Position numbers and translations under genes: made by a program
In this document: piece by piece, positions 42,685 through 49,969 of the stretch
Position numbering within the stretch: the first letter of the stretch is position 1
Layout: each line of letters starts with the position of its first letter
Source of the DNA: Verrucosispora sioxanthis
GTDB lineage: Bacteria; Actinomycetota; Actinomycetes; Mycobacteriales; Micromonosporaceae
Direction of reading: 5' to 3'
DNA: 64,000 nt
Assembly (NCBI RefSeq): GCF_010560025.1
Contig: NZ_SAIY01000010.1
Location: forward strand, 186,001-250,000
The notes under the pieces: model-generated
Database searches by the model: none
What the model was told of the DNA's origin: nothing
Seen by the model: only the letters and a program-made list of their open reading frames with translations

Positions 42685-43376
42685 ACCGCGCCCTGACCGT
42701 GGCCCGTCTACAGTTCGTCGGCTGGCGCAGTGTGGTCGGCTGGCCCTGGGGGATCCTCGCGCTCAGTTTCTCCATCAACCTGGCGCTGTTCAGCGCGATG
42801 AACGAGAACGACGACTTCGAGCCGACCACCGGTGGGCTGATGAGCATCTACGTCGTGATGTTCGTCGCCAGCATCAACGCGATCACCCAGGAGTTCCCGT
42901 TCGCGCTCGGGCTCGGCGTCTCCCGCCGCAGCTTCTACCTCGGCAACGTGATCCACTTCGCCGGGCAGGCGATCAGCTACGCGGCGGTGCTCTACCTGCT
43001 CGCAGTGATCGAAGAAGCCACCGACGGGTGGGGCGTCAACCTGCGCTTCTTCGGCGTGCCCTTCCCGCTGGTCGAGCATCCGGTGCTGCGGTTCCTCGCC
43101 TTCGCGATCCCGTTCCTGCTGCTCGGCTTCATCGGCATCGCGATCGCGCTGGTCTTCAAGCGCTGGGGCGTCAACGGCCTGCTGATGCTGAGCACCGTCG
43201 CGTTGGCCGCAATCGGCGGGCTCGTCGTGCTCGCCACCTGGCGGGGCTGGTGGTCGGCGATCGGCGGCTGGTTCGCCGACCAGCCCGGGTGGGCCCTGCT
43301 GGTCGGCTGGCCGGCGCTGCTCACCCTGCTCCTCGCCGGTCTCAGCTACCTGACCATCCGACGCGCGACCCCCTGA
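42681..43376 (+). CDS. ABC transporter membrane subunit of the YtrA-type operon
   Basis: This 231-residue protein has about six hydrophobic segments, including WGILALSFSINLALF, LMSIYVVMFVASINAI, ISYAAVLYLLAVI, FAIPFLLLGFIGIAIALVF and LMLSTVALAAIGGLVVLATW. ITQEFPFALGLGVSRRSFYLGN is a loop typical of YtrC/D-like permeases. Coupled by ATGA overlap to the ATPase. It likely completes a small ABC exporter or envelope-stress transporter. Confidence 0.88.
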   Translation: MNRALTVARLQFVGWRSVVGWPWGILALSFSINLALFSAMNENDDFEPTTGGLMSIYVVMFVASINAITQEFPFALGLGVSRRSFYLGNVIHFAGQAISYAAVLYLLAVIEEATDGWGVNLRFFGVPFPLVEHPVLRFLAFAIPFLLLGFIGIAIALVFKRWGVNGLLMLSTVALAAIGGLVVLATWRGWWSAIGGWFADQPGWALLVGWPALLTLLLAGLSYLTIRRATP

Positions 43377-43436
43377 CCGTCGACCGGCCGGCGTCCGAGG
43401 CGGGGCGGACGTCGGCCGTCGACGCGCCATGGCACG

Positions 43437-43469
43437 AGGTAAGCGGCACACCTGCCGCTTACCTATGCT
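43437..43469 (+). promoter_or_regulatory. 11-bp perfect palindrome and possible leaderless promoter
   Basis: AGGTAAGCGGC (43437-43447) and GCCGCTTACCT (43454-43464) flank a 6-base loop. TATGCT at 43464-43469 could be a -10 box, placing transcription start at or near the ATG at 43476, which has no ribosome site. The palindrome would overlie the promoter as an operator. It could instead be the terminator of the upstream ABC operon. Confidence 0.55.
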
Positions 43470-43475
43470 CGAACC

Positions 43476-44405
43476 ATGGAACTGCGGATCTTCACCGAAC
43501 CTCAGCAGGGTGCCAGCTACGACGACCTGCTCGCCGTGGCCCGTCGTGCCGAGGAGACCGGCTTCGGCGCCTTCTTCCGCTCGGACCACTACCTGAAGAT
43601 GGGATCGGTGAGCGGCGAGCCCGGACCCACCGACGCCTGGACGACGCTGGCCGGGCTGGCCCGGGACACCCGGTCCATCCGGCTCGGCACGCTGATGAGC
43701 GCCGCGACGTTCCGGCTGCCCGGCCCGCTCGCGATCACCGTCGCGCAGGTTGACCAGATGAGCGGCGGGCGGGTCGAGCTGGGCATCGGCACCGGCTGGT
43801 ACGACGCCGAGCACCAGGCGTACGGGATCCCGTTCCCGCCGCTGGGGGAGCGGTTCGACCGGCTGGACGAGCAGCTCGCAATGATCACCGGTCTGTGGCG
43901 CACCCCGTCGGGCGAGACGTTCGACTTCACCGGCCGCCACTACCAGGTGGTCGACTCGCCCGCGCTGCCCAAGCCGGTGCAGCGCCCGCACCCGCCGATC
44001 CTGCTCGGTGGCAAGGGCGCGAAGCGTACGCCGCAGCTCGCCGCCCGCTACGCCGACGAGTTCAATCTGCCGTTCGTCTCGATCGACGAGACGGTGGCCC
44101 AGTTCGCGCGGGTCCGCGCCGCCTGCGCCGACATCGGCCGCGACCCGGCCGAGCTGACCTGGTCCAACGCGTTGGTGCTCTGCTGCGGCAAGGACGACGC
44201 CGAGGTGGCGCGACGGGCCGCCGCGATCGGCCGGGAACCGGACGAGTTGCGCGCCAACGGCCTCGCCGGCACGCCCGCCGAGGTCGTCGACACCATCGGC
44301 CGGTACGCGGAGATCGGCAGCCAGCGCCTCTACCTCCAGGTCCTCGACCTGACCGACCTGGACCACCTGGACCTGGTCGCCACCGAGGTGATGCGGCAGC
44401 TCTGA
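43476..44405 (+). CDS. LLM-class F420-dependent oxidoreductase
   Basis: This 309-residue TIM-barrel protein has LRIFTEPQQGASYDDLLAVARRAEETGFGAFFRSDHYLKM and the family hallmark SGGRVELGIGTGWYDAEHQAYGIPFPPLGERFDRLDEQL. It closes with PTHP-like RPHPPILLGGKGAKRTPQLAARYADEFN, all typical of F420-dependent LLM enzymes (TIGR03560-like). Reduced F420 is the probable cofactor; the substrate is unknown. It lacks a ribosome site and may be translated from a leaderless mRNA. Confidence 0.9.
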   Translation: MELRIFTEPQQGASYDDLLAVARRAEETGFGAFFRSDHYLKMGSVSGEPGPTDAWTTLAGLARDTRSIRLGTLMSAATFRLPGPLAITVAQVDQMSGGRVELGIGTGWYDAEHQAYGIPFPPLGERFDRLDEQLAMITGLWRTPSGETFDFTGRHYQVVDSPALPKPVQRPHPPILLGGKGAKRTPQLAARYADEFNLPFVSIDETVAQFARVRAACADIGRDPAELTWSNALVLCCGKDDAEVARRAAAIGREPDELRANGLAGTPAEVVDTIGRYAEIGSQRLYLQVLDLTDLDHLDLVATEVMRQL

Positions 44406-44435
44406 CCGGGCCGACGCGGGCGACTCCGTGGGACG

Positions 44436-44521
44436 CGGCCGACTCCGTGCGTGCGGGGCGGCTCGGAGCGTGCGGGCGGCTCGGAGCGGGCGGGGCGGCT
44501 CGGGCGGGCGGGGCGGCTCCG
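44436..44521 (+). repeat. GC-rich tandem repeats
   Basis: Several copies of a unit based on GGGCGGCTCGGAGCG(T/G)GC, 11-20 bases each and progressively degenerate, lie in the gap after the LLM gene. No gene is visible in them. Confidence 0.6.
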
Positions 44522-44522
44522 A

Positions 44523-44572
44523 TTGCGGCAAGCCGGGGTGTCAGCCGCCTTGGAGACACCGGCATGCCGCAA
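44523..44572. terminator. Long imperfect inverted repeat between convergent genes
   Basis: TTGCGGCA ... GGTGTC pairs with GACACC ... TGCCGCAA (outer arms 44523-44530 and 44565-44572) with small bulges. It lies between the LLM gene and the convergent EF-hand-like gene. It may be a terminator or a dispersed repeat element. Confidence 0.55.
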
Positions 44573-44661
44573 CCGGAGTCGATCTCGTCCAGATGCCGCC
44601 CGCCCGGGCGAGCCGGGGCGAGCCTGCGGCCGGGCCCGCCGGGCACCGGGACGGCGGCGGG

Positions 44662-45090
44662 TCAGACCCGGTGCTCCTCGCGCAGCACGGTGTCGAGCTG
44701 GCCGTCCCGGTCGCGGTCGAGGTAGGTGACGTCCGGGAGCCCGTCGCCGTCGAGGTCGAACTGCACCTGGTCGGCCACGCCGTCGCCGTCGAAATCGGTG
44801 ACCACCTGGACCGAACCGTCCATGTGCCGGGTCACGATCGACCGGGCGCCGGCGTCGACCCGGGGCGGTGGTCCGGGGGCGGGCGGCGGCTCCGGCACCG
44901 GCTCCGGGGTGGGGCTGGGCTGTGGGTCCGGCTGGCTCGCCCACGGCCCGGCAGCGGACCAGGTGACCGCGGAGCCGTCGACGGTGCCGGCGGGACCGGT
45001 GGCCGGCTCCACGCCGTTGCCGGCCGGGTCGATCTCCTCCTCGGAGGGGTACACGTCGCCACGAGGGGCGGGATCACGGTAGCTGCTCAT
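44662..45090 (-). CDS. Proline-rich protein with calcium-binding-like DxDGDG repeats
   Basis: This 142-residue protein has an acidic N-terminus and a Pro-rich middle (about 55-78). Its C-terminus holds three tandem DxDGDGxxD loops (DFDGDGVADQVQFDLDGDGLPDVTYLDRDRDGQLD) like those of EF-hand, thrombospondin-type-3 or VCBS calcium-binding repeats. There is no signal peptide. It diverges from the alditol oxidase-like gene. Function unknown; calcium binding is inferred from the loops. Confidence 0.7.
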   Translation of the reverse strand: MSSYRDPAPRGDVYPSEEEIDPAGNGVEPATGPAGTVDGSAVTWSAAGPWASQPDPQPSPTPEPVPEPPPAPGPPPRVDAGARSIVTRHMDGSVQVVTDFDGDGVADQVQFDLDGDGLPDVTYLDRDRDGQLDTVLREEHRV

Positions 45091-45149
45091 CGGCGTAGGG
45101 TTCCCCGACGGAGCCGGCGGTAACCGCCGGCGGGCAGAGGGGGTCGGAA

Positions 45150-46385
45150 GTGTCGACGCACCGCAACTGGGCCGGCAACGTCGAGTACGCAGCCCGTGCG
45201 TTCCATCGGCCGTCGTCCGTGGACGAGCTGCGGGAACTGGTCGCCGGCAGCGATCGGCTGCGGGCGGTGGGCAGCGGACACTCCTTCAACCGGCTCGGCG
45301 ACACCACCGGAGACCTGGTCACGTTGGCCGGACTGCCGGCGAACCCGCAACTGGACGAGCAGCGGCGGGTGGTGCACGTACCGGCCGCGCTGCGCTACGG
45401 CGACCTGGCCACCTGGCTGTACGAGCGGGGTTACGCGCTGGCCAACCTCGCCTCGCTGCCGCACATCTCGGTGGCCGGCGCGGTCGCCACCGGCACCCAC
45501 GGCTCCGGCGAAACCGTCGGCAACCTGGCCACCGCAGTCGCCGGGCTGGAACTGGTCACCGGCGCCGGTGAGCTGCGCACCGTGGACCGTACCGACCCCG
45601 AGTTCGCCGGCATGGTGGTCTCCCTCGGCGCGCTGGGCATCGTCACCCGGCTCACCCTGGACGTGGTGCCCACCTTCGAGATACGCCAGTACGTCCGCCT
45701 CGACCTGCCCCGCGAGGCGCTGGACGAGGCGCTCGCCTCGGCGTACAGCGTCAGTGTCTTCACCGACTGGCGCTCCACGCGCGGCACCCAGGTCTGGTGC
45801 AAGCAGCTCGCGGACCAGCCGGAGCCCCCGGCGGACTGGCTCGGCACCACGGCGGCCGACCGGCCCTGGCATCCGGTGCCCGGCATGCCGGTGGTCAACT
45901 GCACCCAGCAGCTCGGCGTGCCCGGTCCCTGGCACGAGCGGCTGCCGCACTTCCGGCTCGGCTTCACGCCGAGCAACGGCGACGAGTTGCAGTCCGAGTA
46001 CCACCTGCCCCGCGCGCTGGCCGGCGAGGCGCTCGCCGCGCTGGACCAGGTGGCGCACCTGATCGCCCCGGTCGCGCAGACCAGCGAGCTGCGCACCGTC
46101 GCCGCCGACGAGCTGTGGCTCAGCCCGCAGTACGACCGCGACAGCCTGGCGGTGCACTTCACCTGGATCGCCGACGCCGCGGCGGTACTACCGGTCCTCG
46201 CCGAGGTCGAGCGGGCGCTGGCCCCGTTCGCGCCCCGGCCGCACTGGGGCAAGGTCTTCACCATGCCGACCGGGAAGATCGCCGCGACCTATCCCCGCTG
46301 GGCCGACTTCGCCGCGCTGGTGGCCCGCCTCGACCCCGAGGGCACGTTCCGCACCGAGGAACTCGACCACCTGTTCCCCCGCTGA
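45150..46385 (+). CDS. FAD-linked oxidase of the alditol/xylitol oxidase (AldO) type
   Basis: This 411-residue VAO-family flavoprotein begins STHRNWAGNVEYAARAFHRP. VGSGHSFN contains the His expected to carry covalently bound FAD. LASLPHISVAGAVATGTHGSG and the C-terminal HWGKVFTM...YPRWADFAALVARLDPEGTF are AldO/L-gulonolactone-oxidase hallmarks. The GTG at 45150 has GAGGGGG upstream. AldO enzymes oxidise sugar alcohols such as xylitol or sorbitol at C1 with O2, releasing H2O2. The exact substrate is inferred from family only. Confidence 0.9.
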   Translation: MSTHRNWAGNVEYAARAFHRPSSVDELRELVAGSDRLRAVGSGHSFNRLGDTTGDLVTLAGLPANPQLDEQRRVVHVPAALRYGDLATWLYERGYALANLASLPHISVAGAVATGTHGSGETVGNLATAVAGLELVTGAGELRTVDRTDPEFAGMVVSLGALGIVTRLTLDVVPTFEIRQYVRLDLPREALDEALASAYSVSVFTDWRSTRGTQVWCKQLADQPEPPADWLGTTAADRPWHPVPGMPVVNCTQQLGVPGPWHERLPHFRLGFTPSNGDELQSEYHLPRALAGEALAALDQVAHLIAPVAQTSELRTVAADELWLSPQYDRDSLAVHFTWIADAAAVLPVLAEVERALAPFAPRPHWGKVFTMPTGKIAATYPRWADFAALVARLDPEGTFRTEELDHLFPR

Positions 46386-46547
46386 CCACGACCCGTCGTA
46401 CCGGCGCGGCGCGGCCCGGTGGACGTGCCCGGACATCGAACTAGGGTGTGCCCAGGAGCGCTGAGGCCGTCGGCATGCACATGCCCGCCGTCGTGACGCT
46501 GGCGGTGGCTGACGTCGCGCTCGTGACTGAGTCAGCGCAGTCGGCGG

Positions 46548-47687
46548 TCAGCGGCCGGTGGTGAGCTGGTCGCGCATGCTGCTGCGCTGCACGGCGCGGC
46601 TGATGTCGCTGGGGGAGACGATGCCGACCAGGCGGCCGTCGGTGACCACCAGCGCCCGGCCGTCGGCGCACTCGCTGAGCCGGGGCAGCAGGTCGGTCAG
46701 CGGCTCGTCGGGGGAGGCGAGCACCAGGTCGTCGGCGCGGCAGGCCACCGCCGCCAGGGTGGTGCTGCCTCGCTCGCCGGACGGCACGCCGCGGACCCGG
46801 TCGAGGGTGACCAGCCCGACGGGCCGGCCGTCCTCGATCAGCGGCAGCGCCGTGTGCCGGTACGCGAAGAGGTAGTTGTCCACGAAGTCGGCCACCGTCA
46901 GCTCGCCCGACGCGGTCTGCGGCTGCGGGGTCATCACGTCGGCGACCCGGACGCCGCGCAGCGCGTCACCCACCCTGGCCTGCCGCTCCTCCATGGTGGC
47001 CGCGCCGATCAGAAACCAGCCGATCAACGCCAGCCACAACCCGCCGACACCGGTGCCGGTGAGGAACCGCCACAGCCCGAACCCGATGAGTGCCAGGCCG
47101 AGGATCCAGCCGGCCCGGGCCGCCACCACCGTGGCGCGGGTCCGGTCGCCGGTGGCCTTCCAGACGGCCGCTCGCAGCAGCCGCCCGCCGTCCAGCGGTG
47201 CCGCCGGCAGGATGTTGAACACGGCCAGCAGCAGGTTGATGCCGCCGAGCCAGGCCATCACGCCCAGCAGCAACCCCTGCACCCCGGCCAGCGCGAGCAG
47301 CGTCGCGATGGCACCGAAGAAGACGCCGATGATCAGACTGACCAGCGGGCCGATCCCGGAGATGCGCAGCTCGGCACCGGGGGAGCGGGCCTCGCCGCGC
47401 AGCTCGGCGACCCCGCCGAACAGCCACAGGGTGATCCCCTGCACGCCCAGGCCGTTGCGCTTGGCCACCACCGCATGGGACACCTCGTGGGCGAGCAGGC
47501 CGAGGAAGAAGACCACCGCGGCGGTCAACCCGGCCAGCAGGTACGCGACCACGGACCGATCCGGGTACGACTCGGGGAACAGATTCGCCGACAGCCCCCA
47601 CCAGATCAGCGCGAAGATGACCAGGACACTCCAGTTGACCCCCACCGGTACGCCCACGATCCGGCCGAGCCGGAAACTCGCCCTCAT
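46548..47687 (-). CDS. Site-2 protease-family (M50) membrane metalloprotease with CBS domains
   Basis: This 379-residue membrane protein has the zinc motif H67-E-x-x-H71 (AHEVSHAVVA) inside a helix, and a second motif NILPAAPLDGGRLL near residue 180 that supplies the third ligand. Five to six hydrophobic segments are visible. Two CBS domains form the C-terminus (about 250-370, VADVMTPQPQT ... LPLIEDGRPVGLVTLDRV ... ALVVTDGRLVGIVSPSDI). This is the Rip3-like group, probably gated by a nucleotide bound to the CBS pair. It follows the QatC-like gene by 52 bp on the same strand but is a common chromosomal gene, so a link to defence is doubtful. Confidence 0.9.
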   Translation of the reverse strand: MRASFRLGRIVGVPVGVNWSVLVIFALIWWGLSANLFPESYPDRSVVAYLLAGLTAAVVFFLGLLAHEVSHAVVAKRNGLGVQGITLWLFGGVAELRGEARSPGAELRISGIGPLVSLIIGVFFGAIATLLALAGVQGLLLGVMAWLGGINLLLAVFNILPAAPLDGGRLLRAAVWKATGDRTRATVVAARAGWILGLALIGFGLWRFLTGTGVGGLWLALIGWFLIGAATMEERQARVGDALRGVRVADVMTPQPQTASGELTVADFVDNYLFAYRHTALPLIEDGRPVGLVTLDRVRGVPSGERGSTTLAAVACRADDLVLASPDEPLTDLLPRLSECADGRALVVTDGRLVGIVSPSDISRAVQRSSMRDQLTTGR

Positions 47688-47739
47688 GTGTCGGTCATAC
47701 CCCGGCAGCCCGTGCCCATGCCAGGGCCGAACGTCACGC

Positions 47740-49017
47740 TTAGGCTGCCCTGATCGGTTTCCTGTGCCGGGCGAACATCCGCGCCAGTTCCGTACGGCCG
47801 CGCTGCACGACGTCAACAAGCGCGGTCAGGTCGGAACTCTCCGGTACGGGAATGTCGGTGAAGAGATCACGCACGCCAAACGGCTTGCTCAGCCAGCGTT
47901 GCAACGCCCGCCGGTCATCGGTCGCAGCTAGCCGGTCCGCCATGGCCCACACGTCTTTCACGTACGGCGTTTCGTCGATTCCGAGCGCGGTGAGCAGACC
48001 GGAGTGTCGTACCAGGCAGGGGTAGCAGCATCCGCAGTGTGGATCCGGCCGATCTCTGGGTGGGCGACCACAGCTGACAGTGGCGTTGGTGAGCGTCGCG
48101 CCATCCAGCCCTGCTCGCAACGCCCGTTGACATACCTCACCCTTGGTGAGGTGCAGGTATGGGTTGATGAGGCTTGTCGTACCTCCGACCGCCCGGATCA
48201 GTTCGTTGAGAAGGCTCAGCGTGCCGGGATGCACCGAGCGGGTCGAGCAGGCAGCGGCCCGAGCGGGGGTCAGCGCCGGGTTCATGGCCAGTTGACCATT
48301 CTCCGGTACGGCGATGTTCGGGATATCGTGTACCGCCGCCAGATAGACGGCGGTCGCCATGTACAACAGCCCTCGCGTGCGTGCCGACTTCTCCAGTTCG
48401 ACATGAGGGGCGCGTACCTGTTGTGACGCCTTGAACTGCTGGATGCGCCGTGATGCTGCCCTCCGGACGGCCGCCATTACGACGTCCTGGTGACTTCCCC
48501 AGTGCGGTTCGTAGTACGAGACGAGCAGAAGGCCGCCCGCAGCCGCCGTGGAACGCTCGACCGCGTATGCCGTGGAATCCAGGCCGCCGGAGAACAGCGC
48601 GACCTCCTGCACCTGCGGGGCCGAAAGCATTCGGCCCTGATGCGGCCACCGAACGGCCCCGGCACGAACGCCGATGGTCCAGCGGTCCGAGGACAAAGCC
48701 TCCAACAGCCGGGACAAGAGCACGAGCGTCCGTTCAGTCCACCGATCCGGCTCCACGACCTCCACCGAGAGCTCGATGTGTCGGGTCCAGCCGTCGTCGG
48801 AGAGTGCCCGCGACGACAGCTTGTCCGCCAGGTAGACAGCCCGCGCGATCTGGACCAGGTCCTGAGCCCAGCCTGGTCGGTCGCCGGGAACCTCGGCGAG
48901 CTGCTGAAGTCGACGATCAGCAGATAACAGCAGTTGTGGGTCAAGACCCGTCGGTCGACCTGGACCTGAGAGCCGCGTCCTGCTCGGGTACTGGTAAGCG
49001 AACCTGGCGGGGCTCAT
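47740..49017 (-). CDS. qatC: QueC-like protein of the Qat anti-phage type (QatC-like)
   Basis: This 425-residue protein has an N-terminal domain (residues 1-135, RHIELSVEVVEPDRW...) ahead of a QueC-like PP-loop ATPase domain. The P-loop is SGGLDST at 143-149. A cysteine cluster (C316, C328, C331, C334 in SCGRPP...CGCCYPC) matches the zinc site of 7-cyano-7-deazaguanine synthase. IAVPENGQLAMNPALTP is also QueC-like. The N-terminal extension and the upstream partner fit QatC of Qat defence systems rather than queuosine biosynthesis, whose other genes are absent. The start overlaps the QatB-like gene by 4 bp. The modified nucleotide or protein target is unknown. Confidence 0.75.
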   Translation of the reverse strand: MSPARFAYQYPSRTRLSGPGRPTGLDPQLLLSADRRLQQLAEVPGDRPGWAQDLVQIARAVYLADKLSSRALSDDGWTRHIELSVEVVEPDRWTERTLVLLSRLLEALSSDRWTIGVRAGAVRWPHQGRMLSAPQVQEVALFSGGLDSTAYAVERSTAAAGGLLLVSYYEPHWGSHQDVVMAAVRRAASRRIQQFKASQQVRAPHVELEKSARTRGLLYMATAVYLAAVHDIPNIAVPENGQLAMNPALTPARAAACSTRSVHPGTLSLLNELIRAVGGTTSLINPYLHLTKGEVCQRALRAGLDGATLTNATVSCGRPPRDRPDPHCGCCYPCLVRHSGLLTALGIDETPYVKDVWAMADRLAATDDRRALQRWLSKPFGVRDLFTDIPVPESSDLTALVDVVQRGRTELARMFARHRKPIRAA

Positions 49018-49784
49018 GCTGCCAGCTCCATACCTGAGTCGCCCAGGCCCAGCGCCTCCGCGACGGTTTCCGCGAGCAGGTCCCGGGCGGTATCGACGAG
49101 GCGTGGCTGTTCGGGCTGGCGTGCGCTCGCCACCGCACAGGGATCAGGCAGGATCTTGACGATCTGGTCGGCGACGAAGCCGGCCACCGTGTCGGTGGGG
49201 TCGAGCGCCAGCACCGGCAGTGCGAGTTTGACGTTCTCGGCGATCAGGATGTGCACGAATTGGCCGACCAGATCCCCGAAGAAGGACCGGTAGAGGGCAC
49301 AGAACAGCTCACCGTTGATGCCTCCTGGTCGCAGCGGGTCGGCGAGCGGGCCGTCGTCATCCACCAGCCGCTCGGCCACGCGGCGCGCGGCGCGGCGGGT
49401 GGCTGCGTCGACAACCAGTCGGCCGTCGCCGCCGACCTCGGCGACGAATCGGCGAACGAACTCGTCGGCCGGAGTGAGGCAGGGGTGATCCGCGATGCCC
49501 CGGAGCAGGGCTGGGTCCGACTGGCGCAGGTCGTCCAACACGGCGACGAGACGCTCTCCGCTCGCCTTTGCGGAACCCTGGATGCCGAATCGCTCCGGGT
49601 CCTCGCGGAGCGCATCGCGCAGCGCGTCTCGGAACTTCTCCGCCGTTCGCTCGGCCTTCCGGCGGTCGTCCTCGACGAGTGACTCGGGTTGGCTCTGCGG
49701 GTGCGGGGTCCAGCGGCTGAGGCTGCGCTTCGCACTGGCCCAGCCACCACCCGTCGGGCCGGGTAGTCGAGTCGATGTGCCCAA
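49014..49784 (-). CDS. qatB: QatB-like protein of the Qat anti-phage type
   Basis: This 256-residue helical protein starts with MGTSTRLPGPTGGGW, the MGTS...GP beginning characteristic of QatB proteins. A basic segment (SAKRSLSRW) and a long helical body follow (ERTAEKFRDALRDAL ... GINGELFCALYRSFFGDLVGQFVHILIAENVK). The start codon is TTG at 49784 with GGGAGG 6 bases upstream. It overlaps the QatC-like gene by ATGA. QatB has no known biochemical role. The identification rests on the N-terminus, size, and coupling to a QueC-like gene, so it is moderate. Confidence 0.62.
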   Translation of the reverse strand: MGTSTRLPGPTGGGWASAKRSLSRWTPHPQSQPESLVEDDRRKAERTAEKFRDALRDALREDPERFGIQGSAKASGERLVAVLDDLRQSDPALLRGIADHPCLTPADEFVRRFVAEVGGDGRLVVDAATRRAARRVAERLVDDDGPLADPLRPGGINGELFCALYRSFFGDLVGQFVHILIAENVKLALPVLALDPTDTVAGFVADQIVKILPDPCAVASARQPEQPRLVDTARDLLAETVAEALGLGDSGMELAA

Positions 49785-49969
49785 TGCGACCTCCCGGAGG
49801 GGGCGGGAAAGCGCGTAGGTGCGAGTCTATGAAGCAGAAAGTGTTCGTTCAAGTGCGGAAAGTGTTGTCGCTCTGAAGCTGACGTGGGTTGTGCGCTGCG
49901 CGGACGTGTGACCGGTAAGGTGCGAAGGCTGAGCCGGGTGGTTGCCGGACGGGGTGGAGGAGTCGGCGC
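49785..49969. promoter_or_regulatory. Divergent promoter region of the defence locus
   Basis: This 185-bp gap separates the QatB-like gene (minus) from the PglW-like gene (plus) and must hold both promoters. It includes an AT-richer stretch near 49825-49875. I cannot fix -35/-10 boxes. Confidence 0.4.

Noticed and set aside
42708..44531. Minus-strand frame of 607 codons opposite the ABC permease and F420 enzyme
   Set aside because: Both plus-strand genes have clear family motifs and operon overlaps; the reverse frame is Arg/Gly/Glu-rich with no recognisable domain.
46548..47687. Site-2 protease as a third member of the Qat-like operon
   Set aside because: It is 52 bp downstream on the same strand, but the CBS-containing M50 family is common on actinobacterial chromosomes without qat genes, and it does not resemble QatD (TatD nuclease).
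47740..49017. Queuosine/7-deazapurine biosynthesis gene queC
   Set aside because: The P-loop and cysteine cluster match QueC, but the long N-terminal domain, coupling to a QatB-like gene and lack of queD/queE/folE nearby favour the Qat type.
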